Assembly: GCF_000317515.1 (NCBI RefSeq)
Contig: NC_019738.1
Span: 6,784,001 to 6,848,000 of the forward strand
Source: Allocoleopsis franciscana PCC 7113
GTDB lineage: Bacteria; Cyanobacteriota; Cyanobacteriia; Cyanobacteriales; Coleofasciculaceae
DNA: 64,000 nt
Direction of reading: 5' to 3'
Part shown: positions 19,110 to 29,058 of the stretch, piece by piece
How positions within the stretch are numbered: the first letter of the stretch is position 1
Layout of the letters: each line of letters starts with the position of its first letter
The notes under the pieces: model-generated
Databases searched by the model: none
Told to the model about the DNA's origin: nothing
The model's input: the letters and a program-made list of their open reading frames with translations, nothing else
Made by a program: the position numbers and the translations under genes

Positions 19110-21350
19110 TCACTGCACAACTTGGCGCATATAGTTACTCCATAACTGGGCGGCTTGGGCACTACTACCGTTAGTTGGAGAATTGTTATCGTTTCCTAAC
19201 CAAATACCGGTCACTAGCTGATTACTGGGAATAAAACCAATAAACCAGAGATCAACATTGCGGTCGGTCGTCCCCGTTTTCCCCGCTACGCCTGGCGCGA
19301 TCGCCGCAGAGCGACCTGTCCCTGATTGCACCACAGCCCGCAGCAAAGCAGTCGTTGTCTGTGCAACTCCGGGTGAGACAGCTTGCAGCCCCTTGTCCCG
19401 ACTCTCGTCAAAGCTGTAAATAACACGACAGGTACTTCTATCGTTGGTGTCTTTACACTGACCACTATCCAGAATGCGTTTGATCGCGTGGGGACGGTTC
19501 CAGAAACCGCGATTTGCGATCGCCGCATAAGAACCCGTAATTTCTAACACGTTGACTTCGCTTTGACCAATCGCCAAACGGGGAACGGGCTTCAGTTCTG
19601 ATCGCACACCGAGGCGTCGTGCTGTTTGCACTACATTATCTAAACCGGCATCCATCGCCACCCGGACGGCAATCACGTTCTCCGATTGCGCCATCCCCGT
19701 GTACATATCCACCGCCCCACCCGAACGTTCACACCCCCGTAAGCCGTAGGCAGGGGCGCAGGAGTAGGTTTTGCCGGCTGGGATATTTTGAGCTAAGGCA
19801 GCGGCATAGTCAAAGAGTTTGAACGTAGAACCGGGTTGTCGCTTGGCTTGGGTGGCACGATTAAACTGACTTTTTTGGTAGTCTATACCTCCCACAAGGG
19901 CTTGAATTTCGCCGTTGCTTGTATTGAGAGTCACCAGTGCCCCTTGGGAAAATCTCAAGCGAGACCCCTCTGTGTTCACAAAGGAACGTAACGCGGCTTC
20001 CGCTTTGGCTTGAGTGTTCAGATCCAGAGAGGTTTCCACGATAAAGTTCCCTTCTTGAGCCAAATCTTCTCCTAGTAACTCCCGCAGTTCCTCGAAGACA
20101 TAGCTGTAGAAATAGGGTGCCTTAGTGCTAGCCAGGAATGCACTGGCTTTAGGGCTAACATCAATCCGCGATCGCCTTGCCTCGTTTGCTTCTTGCTGAT
20201 TAATCATCCCTAAACCACGCATCCGAGTGATCACGCGATTCCGCAATGCCAAGGCGGTATTGTAATCCTGAATCGGATTAAACCGATTGGGCGCGGGTAA
20301 AATTGCCACCAACGTTGCGGCTTCTGAAAGGGTTAAATCCTTCGCCGATTTGTCAAAATAAAACCGAGCCGCATCTTCAAAGCCGTAAGCATCAATCCCT
20401 AAATAGATGCGGTTTAAATACAGCTTTAAAATATCGTCCTTACTGTAAAATGTCTCCAGCTTCAGGGCAACGATCGCCTCTCGGAATTTCCTCCCTGCAC
20501 TGTTTTCCCGCCCAACATAGTCGGTAAACAGACTGCGAGCCACTTGTTGCGTTAACGTACTCGCCCCTTCACGAATGCCGCCGCCCTTGAAATTGGTTAC
20601 CAAGGCTCGTGCAATACCATAAGGGTCTACTCCAAAGTGCCAGTAATAACGACTGTCTTCTGAAGCCACCACTGCCTTGGGCAGGTAAGGGGAAAATTCC
20701 GATAGTCGTTGCAATTCTCGGTGGGCGGTGGTTCGAGGTTGACGTAAAAACGTCCCATCATCAGCCGAAATCACCACTGGTCCATGAACCCCTAAGGGTA
20801 AGGGTCGGACTGGCACTTTCAGCCACTCAATGCCGATGATCAGTACCAACAAAGCTGTTAATCCACCGATACCATAAAGGCCATAACGAATGGCCAGGAT
20901 ATACCAAGGGGGCGGATCGACATACTCCAATCGCACCGCAGCCGCCAGTTCGGGGGGACCAATCGTGAGGATGTCACCATGACGCAAAACCAGGGAAGAG
21001 AGACGGCGTCGGCCTCGATACATCCCGTTCGTGGAATTTTCGTCTTTGATGATAAAGTGTCTTTGACGCCGTCCATAGCGTTCTAAAGACAGATGTATCT
21101 GGCTGACTACAGGGTTGCGTACCACGATGTCGCAGGATTTTGAGCTGCGTCCGAGCAAGTAACGGTCTCCCAATAGGGGATAGACCTCAGCTTTAGGAGC
21201 ACCAGCGTCTTGTACCAAGAGTTCCGGGACTCTGGCATTAGGCTTGAGCGCCAGGGCATTAAAGTTAACTCTGGCTTGAATCGTCTGTACGGCCTGAGTT
21301 AGCTGAGTGAGCAGCGTTTTGGGCTGTTGGGGCGGTTGGGGAGGACTCAT
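19110..21350 (-). CDS. Class A penicillin-binding protein with N-terminal FHA domain
   Basis: A bifunctional peptidoglycan synthase of 746 residues. An FHA domain occupies about residues 56-145 (LLGRS at 65-69, SQIH, ENSTNG at 104-109). A membrane helix follows (about 157-175), then the GT51 glycosyltransferase domain (catalytic Glu in EDSRYYWHFG, E231; GASTLTQQVAR) and the transpeptidase domain (STFK at 508-511, SEN at 556-558, KTGT at 691-694). The FHA part would be cytoplasmic and could bind phosphothreonine. That links cell wall synthesis to Ser/Thr kinases, three of which are encoded nearby. FHA fusion is unusual among class A PBPs generally, though I believe it recurs in cyanobacteria. 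Confidence 0.93.
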   Translation of the reverse strand: MSPPQPPQQPKTLLTQLTQAVQTIQARVNFNALALKPNARVPELLVQDAGAPKAEVYPLLGDRYLLGRSSKSCDIVVRNPVVSQIHLSLERYGRRQRHFIIKDENSTNGMYRGRRRLSSLVLRHGDILTIGPPELAAAVRLEYVDPPPWYILAIRYGLYGIGGLTALLVLIIGIEWLKVPVRPLPLGVHGPVVISADDGTFLRQPRTTAHRELQRLSEFSPYLPKAVVASEDSRYYWHFGVDPYGIARALVTNFKGGGIREGASTLTQQVARSLFTDYVGRENSAGRKFREAIVALKLETFYSKDDILKLYLNRIYLGIDAYGFEDAARFYFDKSAKDLTLSEAATLVAILPAPNRFNPIQDYNTALALRNRVITRMRGLGMINQQEANEARRSRIDVSPKASAFLASTKAPYFYSYVFEELRELLGEDLAQEGNFIVETSLDLNTQAKAEAALRSFVNTEGSRLRFSQGALVTLNTSNGEIQALVGGIDYQKSQFNRATQAKRQPGSTFKLFDYAAALAQNIPAGKTYSCAPAYGLRGCERSGGAVDMYTGMAQSENVIAVRVAMDAGLDNVVQTARRLGVRSELKPVPRLAIGQSEVNVLEITGSYAAIANRGFWNRPHAIKRILDSGQCKDTNDRSTCRVIYSFDESRDKGLQAVSPGVAQTTTALLRAVVQSGTGRSAAIAPGVAGKTGTTDRNVDLWFIGFIPSNQLVTGIWLGNDNNSPTNGSSAQAAQLWSNYMRQVVQ

Positions 21351-22275
21351 CTTTAAGGGAAGAGCTATAGGCTTTCTAGCTCTGGATTCATTTTACTCGT
21401 TACTCTCAGGGAGCCGTTATGAGTTACCGTTTTTGAGATGAAATTGAGCGATTCATGCTCATTTTCACGTCAAGACAAGAACCGCAGACTTCAATTGTTA
21501 CTTGTGACACCGACTATTGTCCAGTAGCTCCACAGGCTTGCCATTTGTTAACTGAAGGTTTAAGTATAAAGTTACCTTATCCTCTCGCTTGGCTCCGGAT
21601 GAAGGAATGAGGATTGCATAGAAAAACTTTTTTCTCCCACTCTCGCCCCCGTCAGTCAGAAACAGCAATTACAGTGCTAACAGAAGGTCGAAAAATTTCT
21701 GGCTACTTTGTTTTTGCCCAAAACATTACACAATGAAAAAAATCCGAAACGGCATATTGAAGCTGAGATTAAAGCCGTAGAGGCTTAGGGCGATCGATCA
21801 GCTACCAGATTATTAAAGGCAGCATGGTGGCTCGTTGCAGTGTTCCTCCCAATTAGGGCAAGGAGCGGAGTTTGCCATTCAAATTCCTTTGAGGCTATCG
21901 ATTTGAATTTTGCCCGGTTAAAATTTCTCCCATCTTCACGCTTAGCTTCTGTCCCATTCCCCCATTCCTATTTCTTAAGAGCTTACTGTTGTGAACTTGG
22001 GCTATGATCCGAGGGATTAATGCCCCTAGGGATGCCATCAGTCAAGGAGAAGGGTGCAAAAAAATTATTTACCATACTTAACAATAGTTGGATTTTCTCA
22101 ACTTTTTGATGAAGATGGGCACTCCCAGGGTGTTTGTCGAGTCCTGAAGAGCTGACTCAACCTTGCAAAAAATAATATATTGCTAACAGTGCAAGGGAAA
22201 CACATCGAACTCTAATTGGGTCGCTTTGAGCAAAATTAGTAGATAGCTACTCTCACACAGACGTAATTATTCATT
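21351..22275. other. 925-bp intergenic region, no gene recognised
   Basis: It separates the leftward PBP gene from the rightward hydrolase gene and so contains both promoters. I find no frame with coding character on either strand and no strong hairpin. AT-rich stretches occur at 22060-22110. Its length is unusual for this window and leaves room for a small RNA. Confidence 0.5.
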
Positions 22276-24153
22276 ATGAAGGTTAAGCTCAACAGCTCTA
22301 ATGGCAGGGCATCTCAGCATTCTCGCAACAGAGAACGGGTTGGTTTAGAACGTTCCATCAAGACCATTGGACAGAATACTGTGTTTTCGCTGTGCATTGC
22401 TTTGAGTTGGGGTGTTGCATCGGCAAAAGCTGCTGAACGCCTCACGCTGCGCTTAGGGCCATTTGAGCAATCTGTTGCCATCTCCGAATTAGAAACCTTT
22501 GCCAAGACGGGCGATTTGCCACCGAAACTTCAAGTTTATGGTGCGGTGCTGACTCCACAGGTGCGGCAGATACTGACCAAGCACTTGCAAATTGACCCGA
22601 ACATGACTGATAAATTTCTCAATGACCTGATCCGTTCTTCGGATGGGGCAAGATTACTCGAAAAAATTGGTCTAGCTCTCCCCGAAAGCCGAGTCGATCA
22701 ATTAAAAGCGGCGCTGTTTTTAGCCGCGAGACAAGCGAATGGTCTGTCTGTTATCAGTTTTTTAAAGGCTTACCCAGAGGAGAATGTGACGATTGATGCC
22801 TCTGAGGCGCTTTCCATCGCCCTCCAGTTCAATGCCTCCTACTGGCAAAGCCTAGCCATTGGTCCAATGCTTAAGCAGGAACTTGCCGTTACCAATGACA
22901 CCCGCTTCCGCCCTAGCTTCGATCCAACAGAAGTCGGTGCTCAATACGTGCGCGAGCAAACCCTGATGCTGCGCGATCAACAACGACAGCGCAACATTCC
23001 CGTTGACCTCTACTGGGCACGAAAGACATCTGGCCCCCTGGTGATTCTCTCCCACGGTTTTGGTTCGGATCGCAATTTCTTAACCTACATTGCCCGTCAT
23101 CTAGCCTCCCACGGGTTCACCGTCGCTTCCATCGAACATCCGGGCAGCAACTTGACCTGGTTGAGTGGAATTTCCCTTGGTGGCAACCCTGGTGATTTGT
23201 TATCCCCCTCAGAATTTATTGACCGTCCCAAAGATGTCAGCTTTGTACTAGACGAGTTTGCCAAACTCAATCTGGCGGATGACAGCTCTTGGCAGGGCAA
23301 ACTGAATACTCAACAAGTTACCGTGATTGGTCACTCTTTAGGAGGGTATACAGCCTTAGCCTTAGCTGGGGGAGAAATCAATTTAAAAGAGCTACGGCAG
23401 TTTTGTAAAAACCGCAGCCCCATTGGACGTTCACCGGCCGACTGGTTTCAGTGTGCCGCCACGGATTTACCCGGTAATCAGATCGAACTCCGAGATCGGC
23501 GAGTGGTACAGGTGATGGCGCTTAACCCTATGACAGGACGCTTATTTGGCAATAAGGGTTTGGCACAAGTTACCGTCCCTACCTTAGTTTTGACCAGCAC
23601 CGAGGATGCGATCGCACCTTCACTCGACCATCAACTGCGGTCTTTTTCTCAATTAGGTGGCCCCAAGTATCTGATTTCTGCGATCGGCGGCACTCATTTG
23701 AGTATTACTGACCGAGCCAATCTCAACGAAGCTCTCGCTCAAAGTACTCTCGTGAAAGAGCATATTGGGAAAGAAGCCGACCCCTTGCGGCAACTCCTGA
23801 AAGGAGTCAGTTTGGCCTTCGTCAAACAATTAACACCCGAAGCCCAACGTTATCAGCCCTTTTTATCCCCCGCTTACGCCCAATCTCTCTCAACTCCTAC
23901 CATAACGCTGCGGTTTAGTAAAGAATTACCCACCACAATGTCAACTTGGTTTCAAGTGCTAGCTGTTGGCAATCAACAAGTTGCTATCAGTTTGCCGAGA
24001 ATGAATGAGTTTCCCCTCATTAGTGCGATTAAGTCATTCTTTTTCCCTTCTAATAAAGTTGTGCGGCGAGCGAGTTCGGGTACAGAAAAGCTATATCCAG
24101 TCTGTAAAGAACTGAACAATTATGACGACAAACCTTCGACGGACTTTAGCTGA
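22276..24153 (+). CDS. Exported alpha/beta hydrolase with DUF1400 region
   Basis: A protein of 625 residues. A hydrophilic N terminus precedes a signal-like helix (VFSLCIALSWGVASAKA). Next comes a DUF1400 region of about 160 residues (RLTLRLGPFEQSVAISELETFA onward), then an alpha/beta hydrolase domain with LVILSHGFGSDRNF, the nucleophile elbow GHSLGG, a possible acid in STEDAIAPS and the catalytic His in GGTHLSITD. This is the cyanobacterial dienelactone-hydrolase-like layout. The C-terminal 110 residues are less conserved-looking and include PAYAQS, which resembles a second cleavage-like site. It probably acts on an ester substrate outside the cytoplasm; the substrate is unknown. Confidence 0.85.
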   Translation: MKVKLNSSNGRASQHSRNRERVGLERSIKTIGQNTVFSLCIALSWGVASAKAAERLTLRLGPFEQSVAISELETFAKTGDLPPKLQVYGAVLTPQVRQILTKHLQIDPNMTDKFLNDLIRSSDGARLLEKIGLALPESRVDQLKAALFLAARQANGLSVISFLKAYPEENVTIDASEALSIALQFNASYWQSLAIGPMLKQELAVTNDTRFRPSFDPTEVGAQYVREQTLMLRDQQRQRNIPVDLYWARKTSGPLVILSHGFGSDRNFLTYIARHLASHGFTVASIEHPGSNLTWLSGISLGGNPGDLLSPSEFIDRPKDVSFVLDEFAKLNLADDSSWQGKLNTQQVTVIGHSLGGYTALALAGGEINLKELRQFCKNRSPIGRSPADWFQCAATDLPGNQIELRDRRVVQVMALNPMTGRLFGNKGLAQVTVPTLVLTSTEDAIAPSLDHQLRSFSQLGGPKYLISAIGGTHLSITDRANLNEALAQSTLVKEHIGKEADPLRQLLKGVSLAFVKQLTPEAQRYQPFLSPAYAQSLSTPTITLRFSKELPTTMSTWFQVLAVGNQQVAISLPRMNEFPLISAIKSFFFPSNKVVRRASSGTEKLYPVCKELNNYDDKPSTDFS

Positions 24154-24182
24154 AAGGTTATCATTCGTCCTCTGTAGGTGTT

Positions 24183-24212
24183 GCAAGAATAGGGCGATCG
24201 CCCTATTCTTGC
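24183..24212. repeat. Perfect 30-bp palindrome centred on a HIP1 site
   Basis: Both 15-bp arms pair perfectly around the central GCGATCGC octamer. It lies 30 bp after the hydrolase stop codon. Transcribed, it would fold into a stem with almost no loop. There is no following T-run. Confidence 0.95.
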
Positions 24213-24455
24213 CATAGAAAAGATATAGGATGAAACCCATGTTACATCAAGGTTTCATCGCTTTTACCCATGTAAGAATACTAAAACTAGCTAAAATTCT
24301 CACGGTGAGACTGTTTTGATTTTTTGGCAGGCGAAACTTCTGCTACCTGCGGATTTGACGGGCGACCCCTGCCGACATTGAGCTGAAAATAGAGTTTGCC
24401 GAAAGCCGGCTCAAGCATACAGCGATCGCCTCTTAAATTCCCTGGCCTCGACACC

Positions 24456-25625
24456 TCATGGTTTGAGAACAACTTTAATACAGTTGTCTTTTTTGTGTTT
24501 AAAAATCTCATAGCCTTTCGGGGCATCCTCCAAGCTCATCTTGTGGGTAATCACAAAGGAGGGGTCGATTTCGCCATTCTGAACCCGTTCCAGCAAGGGG
24601 CGCAAGTAGCGATGGACGTGTGTCTGTCCCATTTTAAAAGTCAAGCCTTTATTAAACGCTGCACCCATCGGCACTTTGTCCAAGAAGCCGCCATAAACAC
24701 CAGCTAGGGACACATTTCCCCCTTTGCGACAGGCAACTAGCACTTGCCGCAGGGCGGTGGGTCGGTCTGTTTCTAGTCGCACCGCTTGCTTGGCTTTGTC
24801 GTAAAATGCCATGGCATCTGTACCGTGTGCTTCCATGCCAACCGCATCAAGGCAAGCATCAGGACCCCGGCCTCCTGTCATTTCTTTGAGTGCCTCGCCC
24901 ACATCGACTTCCTCGTAGTTGAGGACTTCTGCTTTGCCTTGTTCTTTCGCCATTTGTAGACGTTCGGGAATGCGGTCAATGGCGATCACGCGATGGGCAC
25001 CCAGCATATAGGCACTCTTGATGGCAAACTGTCCAACTGGCCCACAACCCCAAACCGCAACCGTATCTCCGGGTTGAATGTTGCAGTTTTCGGCTGCCAT
25101 GTAACCGGTGGGGAAGATGTCGGTGAGAAAGAGTACTTGCTCATCGGCTAACCCATCGGGAATCTTCAACAGGCCAACATCGGCAAAGGGCACCCGCGCA
25201 TATTCGGCCTGACCTCCGGCATAACCACCCAGCATGTGGGAGTAGCCAAATAGCCCTGCGGGCGAATGACCGTACATTTTCTCGGCAATCCAACCGTTCG
25301 GATTAGAGTTATCACACAGCGACCACAAATCCCGTTGGCAGAAGAAGCAGTTGCCACAGGAAATGGTGAAGGGAACAACCACGCGATCGCCGATTTGTAC
25401 ATTCTTCACCGCACTGCCGAGTTCGACAACTTCCCCCATAAACTCATGACCCAGGATGTCGCCCGACTTCATGGTTGGGATAAAACCGTCGTAAAGATGT
25501 AAATCGGAACCACAGATGGCGGTGGACGTAATTTTGATAATGGCATCACGCGGATTGAGAATTTTTGGGTCTGGTACCGTATCAACCCGTACATCATTGG
25601 CACCGTGCCAGCAAACAGCTTTCAT
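24456..25625 (-). CDS. Zinc-dependent alcohol dehydrogenase
   Basis: An MDR-type alcohol dehydrogenase of 389 residues. Catalytic zinc ligands are C38 and H60-E61 in the GHE motif. The structural zinc lobe has C90, C93, C96 and C104. The nucleotide-binding motif is AVWGCGPVG. It resembles the glutathione-independent formaldehyde dehydrogenase-like group of bacterial ADHs. The ATG at 25625 is preferred over an upstream in-frame start at 25658 because AAGGAGAA lies just before it. It is the last of a same-strand series with the exported protein, SRPBCC and SDR genes. Substrate is not predictable. Confidence 0.88.
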   Translation of the reverse strand: MKAVCWHGANDVRVDTVPDPKILNPRDAIIKITSTAICGSDLHLYDGFIPTMKSGDILGHEFMGEVVELGSAVKNVQIGDRVVVPFTISCGNCFFCQRDLWSLCDNSNPNGWIAEKMYGHSPAGLFGYSHMLGGYAGGQAEYARVPFADVGLLKIPDGLADEQVLFLTDIFPTGYMAAENCNIQPGDTVAVWGCGPVGQFAIKSAYMLGAHRVIAIDRIPERLQMAKEQGKAEVLNYEEVDVGEALKEMTGGRGPDACLDAVGMEAHGTDAMAFYDKAKQAVRLETDRPTALRQVLVACRKGGNVSLAGVYGGFLDKVPMGAAFNKGLTFKMGQTHVHRYLRPLLERVQNGEIDPSFVITHKMSLEDAPKGYEIFKHKKDNCIKVVLKP

Positions 25626-25710
25626 TAAATTAATTCTCCTTAAGTAAGCGGTCAACAATGATCAGTCACTGGTCTGTCAGGAAGGATAAATAGTACTCTT
25701 TTTATTCACC

Positions 25711-26130
25711 TCAATCTCTTTGAACCGCATTCGCTGCATCATCTAAAACTTCTTTTGTTCCCGGATAAAGCGGTTGGTCAAGATTCAATTTTTCTTTGAT
25801 ATTTTCAGCTACATCTTCAAGCGTTCGCTTAGCGGCTTTTGGCGTTTTATTCAAATTTTCCCCAATTTCTTTAGTGGTTTCTGAAGCGGGTTGAGGATTT
25901 TTATTGTCTTCAAAGATTTGATTAACTTTCTCTTGCTCATTTTCTCGGAACGGACTATCTTGGCTGTTGACTTGGTATTGAGTCGCTTCCGGAGTTAAAG
26001 GTTCAGCTTGGGCTATAATCCAAGGGTTGTAGCTAAAAGCAGGAATGACTAAAAAGGCAAAAGTGACCAGAAAAATGGTAATAAATTTGGGTAATTTAAG
26101 GGTTTGTAAACTGCCAATGAGTTGATTCAT
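25711..26130 (-). CDS. Small exported hydrophilic protein
   Basis: About 139 residues. It has an N-terminal hydrophobic export signal (about residues 14-30, followed by SYNPWIIAQA), then a charged, Asn/Glu/Lys-rich mature part with predicted helices (TLEDVAENIKEKLNLD, TKEVLDDAANAVQRD). I do not recognise a named family. The composition resembles LEA-like or stress-induced secreted proteins of cyanobacteria, and the neighbours fit a stress role. I start at 26130, just before the hydrophobic segment; the frame is open to 26211. Confidence 0.6.
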   Translation of the reverse strand: MNQLIGSLQTLKLPKFITIFLVTFAFLVIPAFSYNPWIIAQAEPLTPEATQYQVNSQDSPFRENEQEKVNQIFEDNKNPQPASETTKEIGENLNKTPKAAKRTLEDVAENIKEKLNLDQPLYPGTKEVLDDAANAVQRD

Positions 26131-26219
26131 TTCTGATTGTTTATAAAGGATATTGAAGCTTGAGATAACTTTACTGAAGCTATCTGTTGTGTACTTAAAA
26201 CTCTCACACAATAAAAGGA

Positions 26220-26927
26220 TTAACGTCTTCCAGAAGGCTGACCTTCAGTGGTTGCAATCTCGCCGGTTTCCATTAGCATCTTAAAGCGGCGCAGCTCATC
26301 ACCAATTTGTTGTTGTGGTTCTTCCCCAAAGAGTTTAGCGAACGCATCTCCCACAACTCCACCGGGTGGGTTGTATTCGATCACAACTTTTACCTCAGTA
26401 CCCCGTCCTTGGGGTGCTCTTTGAAACCGCACAAATCCTGAGTTGTCAATATCCGCACCTTCAACGGAAGCCCAAGCAATCAAGCGATTCTCTTGATCGT
26501 TAATAATTTCCGCATCCCATTCCACGCTGCCACCCATGGGGGCACTGGCAATCCAATGCGATCGGGTATTGTTAATCACACTTACATGTTTGAGATGCTT
26601 CATAAAGTAAGGCAAATTCTCAAAATTCCGCCAGAATTGATAAAGCTCCTCTGGGGATTTGTTGCTAATCGTCACAGTCTTTTCGACTTTGATACTTTGG
26701 TTCATACCGAGCGCATCTTGAATTCCGGTTTGGGCGGTTACCCCGCGATACATGAGTCCTCCACCGGCTAGAGCCGTTAGGGCACCCCTGAGAGAGCCTT
26801 GTCTCAGCCCTAAAAGCACCATGGCTCCGCCACTAATCAGCGTTGCCCAACGTTCAGCCTCACTGACGCTGCTGGTTTCATTCGATTTTGGGGGTTGATT
26901 CGGAACAATGTCTTGTCCTGATGTCAT
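26220..26927 (-). CDS. SRPBCC (polyketide cyclase/dehydrase-type) protein
   Basis: 235 residues. The N-terminal 80 residues include a Gly-rich hydrophobic pair of segments (LISGGAMVLLGLRQGSLRG and LTALAGGGLMYRGV) like the DUF2892 membrane region. A START-like SRPBCC domain follows (VEKTVTISNKSPEELYQFWRNF, then SVEWDAEIIND, and GTEVKVVIEYNPPGG). SRPBCC folds bind hydrophobic ligands; the ligand here is unknown. It lies upstream of the small exported protein and ADH genes on the same strand with a short gap, so cotranscription is plausible. Confidence 0.85.
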   Translation of the reverse strand: MTSGQDIVPNQPPKSNETSSVSEAERWATLISGGAMVLLGLRQGSLRGALTALAGGGLMYRGVTAQTGIQDALGMNQSIKVEKTVTISNKSPEELYQFWRNFENLPYFMKHLKHVSVINNTRSHWIASAPMGGSVEWDAEIINDQENRLIAWASVEGADIDNSGFVRFQRAPQGRGTEVKVVIEYNPPGGVVGDAFAKLFGEEPQQQIGDELRRFKMLMETGEIATTEGQPSGRR

Positions 26928-27098
26928 TTGTTTATGTCCTCAAGTCGTCGTGGGCGGGTTACTCTGCGTGAGCTTTGAACCCTTCAGGCTAAGAAACAAG
27001 CGCTAATTTCACTTGCAGCCTCTCTTTATTCCTGAGACACCACAAGCGCTTCAATCTCGTACTTTTTGCAGTTGCCAATACTTAATTCAAAGCTTCCA

Positions 27099-27974
27099 CT
27101 AGTTAATGGTTTGAATGTGTTTGTTTTCTAACCCTTCTTTTGAGTGATCCAGGCGCAGTTCACCCTGCGGTTGTTGGCGCAGTGACTCTGGTGTTTGCTG
27201 ACCCACAGCACCCTTGGCGATGGTGACACCGCCATCAGCCAGCCATAGCGCCCCAGTGACATAGCTGGCTTCGTCAGAGGCGAGGAAGGCACAGACATTC
27301 GCCATTTCCTCTGGTGTGCCACGTCGTCCCATCAGAGCTGCCATGACAGTCATTTCCTCCATCTCGGCATCCATGGGTCCGGTTTCTTTACGAGTCCAAG
27401 CGGTATCGATCGCACCCGGACAGAAACAGTTGGCGCGAACACCATATTTGGCTTGCTCCGCTGCTACACCCTTTATAAAAGAATGTATCCAACCTTTCGT
27501 ACCACTATAGGGAGAGTTTTTCGGCACCCCATTGAAACCCGCTTCTGAGCCAGCCGCGACAATGTTGCCTTGGGTTTTTTGCAAGTGTGGCAAGGCGTAT
27601 TTGGTCATCAAGAAGGCGGAACGGATGTTCATCCTGATGGTTTCGTCGAAAACCTCTAGGGGATAGTCCTGAGTTTCAGCCGTTGCCAAGAACACCCCAG
27701 CGTTATTCACCAGGACATCTAGACGCCCATATTTTTCGATCGCCGTTTGGACACAAGTTTGAGCCTCAGAGGGTTCTGAGACATCGCCTGGATATGCGAT
27801 CGCTTCACCGCCGTATTGATTGATGGCTTCCACGACATCCTGAATCGGGTCATCGGGTAGTCCATTCACTACCACTTTTGCCCCTTCTTTAGCAAACTTG
27901 TATGCGATCGCTTCGCCGATGCCAGTACCCGCACCGGTGATAATCGCAACCTTTCCTTCTAATCGTCTATTCAC
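27099..27974 (-). CDS. SDR family oxidoreductase
   Basis: A classical short-chain dehydrogenase of 291 residues. The cofactor motif is TGAGTGIG (13-20), NNAG is at 90-93, catalytic S143 lies in AAGSEAG, and Y156 and K160 are in YSGTK. C-terminal ASYVTGALWLADGG is typical of the glucose 1-dehydrogenase-like group. The last 40 residues are a hydrophilic extension. The intact catalytic set predicts an active NAD(P)-dependent enzyme; the substrate is unknown. It is the first gene of the leftward series and diverges from the carotenoid protein gene across 156 bp. Confidence 0.92.
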   Translation of the reverse strand: MNRRLEGKVAIITGAGTGIGEAIAYKFAKEGAKVVVNGLPDDPIQDVVEAINQYGGEAIAYPGDVSEPSEAQTCVQTAIEKYGRLDVLVNNAGVFLATAETQDYPLEVFDETIRMNIRSAFLMTKYALPHLQKTQGNIVAAGSEAGFNGVPKNSPYSGTKGWIHSFIKGVAAEQAKYGVRANCFCPGAIDTAWTRKETGPMDAEMEEMTVMAALMGRRGTPEEMANVCAFLASDEASYVTGALWLADGGVTIAKGAVGQQTPESLRQQPQGELRLDHSKEGLENKHIQTIN

Positions 27975-28130
27975 TGTGTTTAAAACCTATTTTTTCCTGC
28001 ACCATCCTTGTCACACTTTGCAATTGACCTTTCCTCTGCCTGTAGTAGGGTTACTCACGTCTATCTTTGGTAGGTTTAACCTTTGATTTGAGTTTTGTTA
28101 AGTTTCAGGGGTTGAGTTTAATAGGTATTT

Positions 28131-28610
28131 ATGACATACGCTCCTACCAACAGCTACGACCAAGGTAAACAAGCTTTAAAAGGCTTGAATGTAGACGATC
28201 AACTCGGTTTACTGTGGGTTGTTTACACCCGGCTGGGTAGCTCGATCACGCCCGCTGCTCCCGGGGCTTCTGGCTCTGAAATTGCTCAAGGATTGTTCAA
28301 TCAAGTCAAAGAACTACCTCATGAGCAACAGTTACAAGTGATGCGTGAGATTGCTTCCAATGCCAACACGGTCATTAGTCGTGAGTATGGGTCTTTAAGC
28401 CCTGAAACCAAATTGGCATTTTGGTACTTTTTAGCCAAAGGCATGGAAAATGGAACTATTATTCCTATGCCTGATGACTATGAACTTCCTCCACAAGGAC
28501 AAAGCTTGTTAGGGCAAATTGAGTCCATGGAATTTAACCAGCAAATTGATTTCTTACGGGGTGCCGTATTACCCATGGGCGCTGAAGCCAAAGGTGGTGC
28601 TGAAATCTAA
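28131..28610 (+). CDS. Helical carotenoid protein (OCP N-terminal domain homologue)
   Basis: A stand-alone OCP N-terminal-type domain of 159 residues without the C-terminal NTF2-like sensor. Aligned by eye with OCP, Y32 matches Y44, W29 matches W41, W98 matches W110 and R143 matches R155, so the carotenoid-binding residues are kept. The stretch DQLGLLWVVYTRLG and the AAPGA motif are diagnostic. HCPs bind keto-carotenoids and act as singlet-oxygen quenchers or carotenoid carriers; only some clades quench phycobilisomes. The clade cannot be decided here, and no partner CTD homologue or FRP gene is in the window. A terminator follows at 28744. Confidence 0.93.
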   Translation: MTYAPTNSYDQGKQALKGLNVDDQLGLLWVVYTRLGSSITPAAPGASGSEIAQGLFNQVKELPHEQQLQVMREIASNANTVISREYGSLSPETKLAFWYFLAKGMENGTIIPMPDDYELPPQGQSLLGQIESMEFNQQIDFLRGAVLPMGAEAKGGAEI

Positions 28611-28743
28611 ACTGGGCCAGTTTCTTAGGCAATTGACACAGAATAAAAGAATTAACAGAACAATATTTTCAGGTAACACTGATACCGTTTGTTATCCTCT
28701 AAGGATTCAAAATGTGAATTCCTAATGTGGCTGACTAATACCG

Positions 28744-28777
28744 ACCTCTAAAGTCCAACTGATTTGGCTTTAGAGGT
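28744..28777 (+). terminator. Intrinsic terminator after the carotenoid protein gene
   Basis: Arms ACCTCTAAAGTCC (28744-28756) and GGCTTTAGAGGT (28766-28777) pair nearly perfectly, followed by TATTTTTAT. It lies 133 bp past the stop codon, so the transcript would carry a 3' untranslated tail. The rest of the 28611-29058 gap shows no gene. Confidence 0.8.
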
Positions 28778-29058
28778 TATTTTTATGGTTCAAAAATCAC
28801 TAGATTATTCTATTGATACGTGGCCATTTCCAGTCCTCCACTTCTTTACTCCTCTTTATGCTTCTTGAAAGGCTGGAGATAAATTGCCAGTCTACTTCTC
28901 CTTACTGCGAAGGATGTGATTTTTTACACATCCCTCTTGGTACAGATTTACCCTAGAGATTTATAAATAAATATGTCAGGATTGCTTAAAGCAGAAGTTT
29001 TGCTTCATCAGGGTATCCAGCAAACAAGTGAATAATCCCAGAATAAGGATTGAAGATA

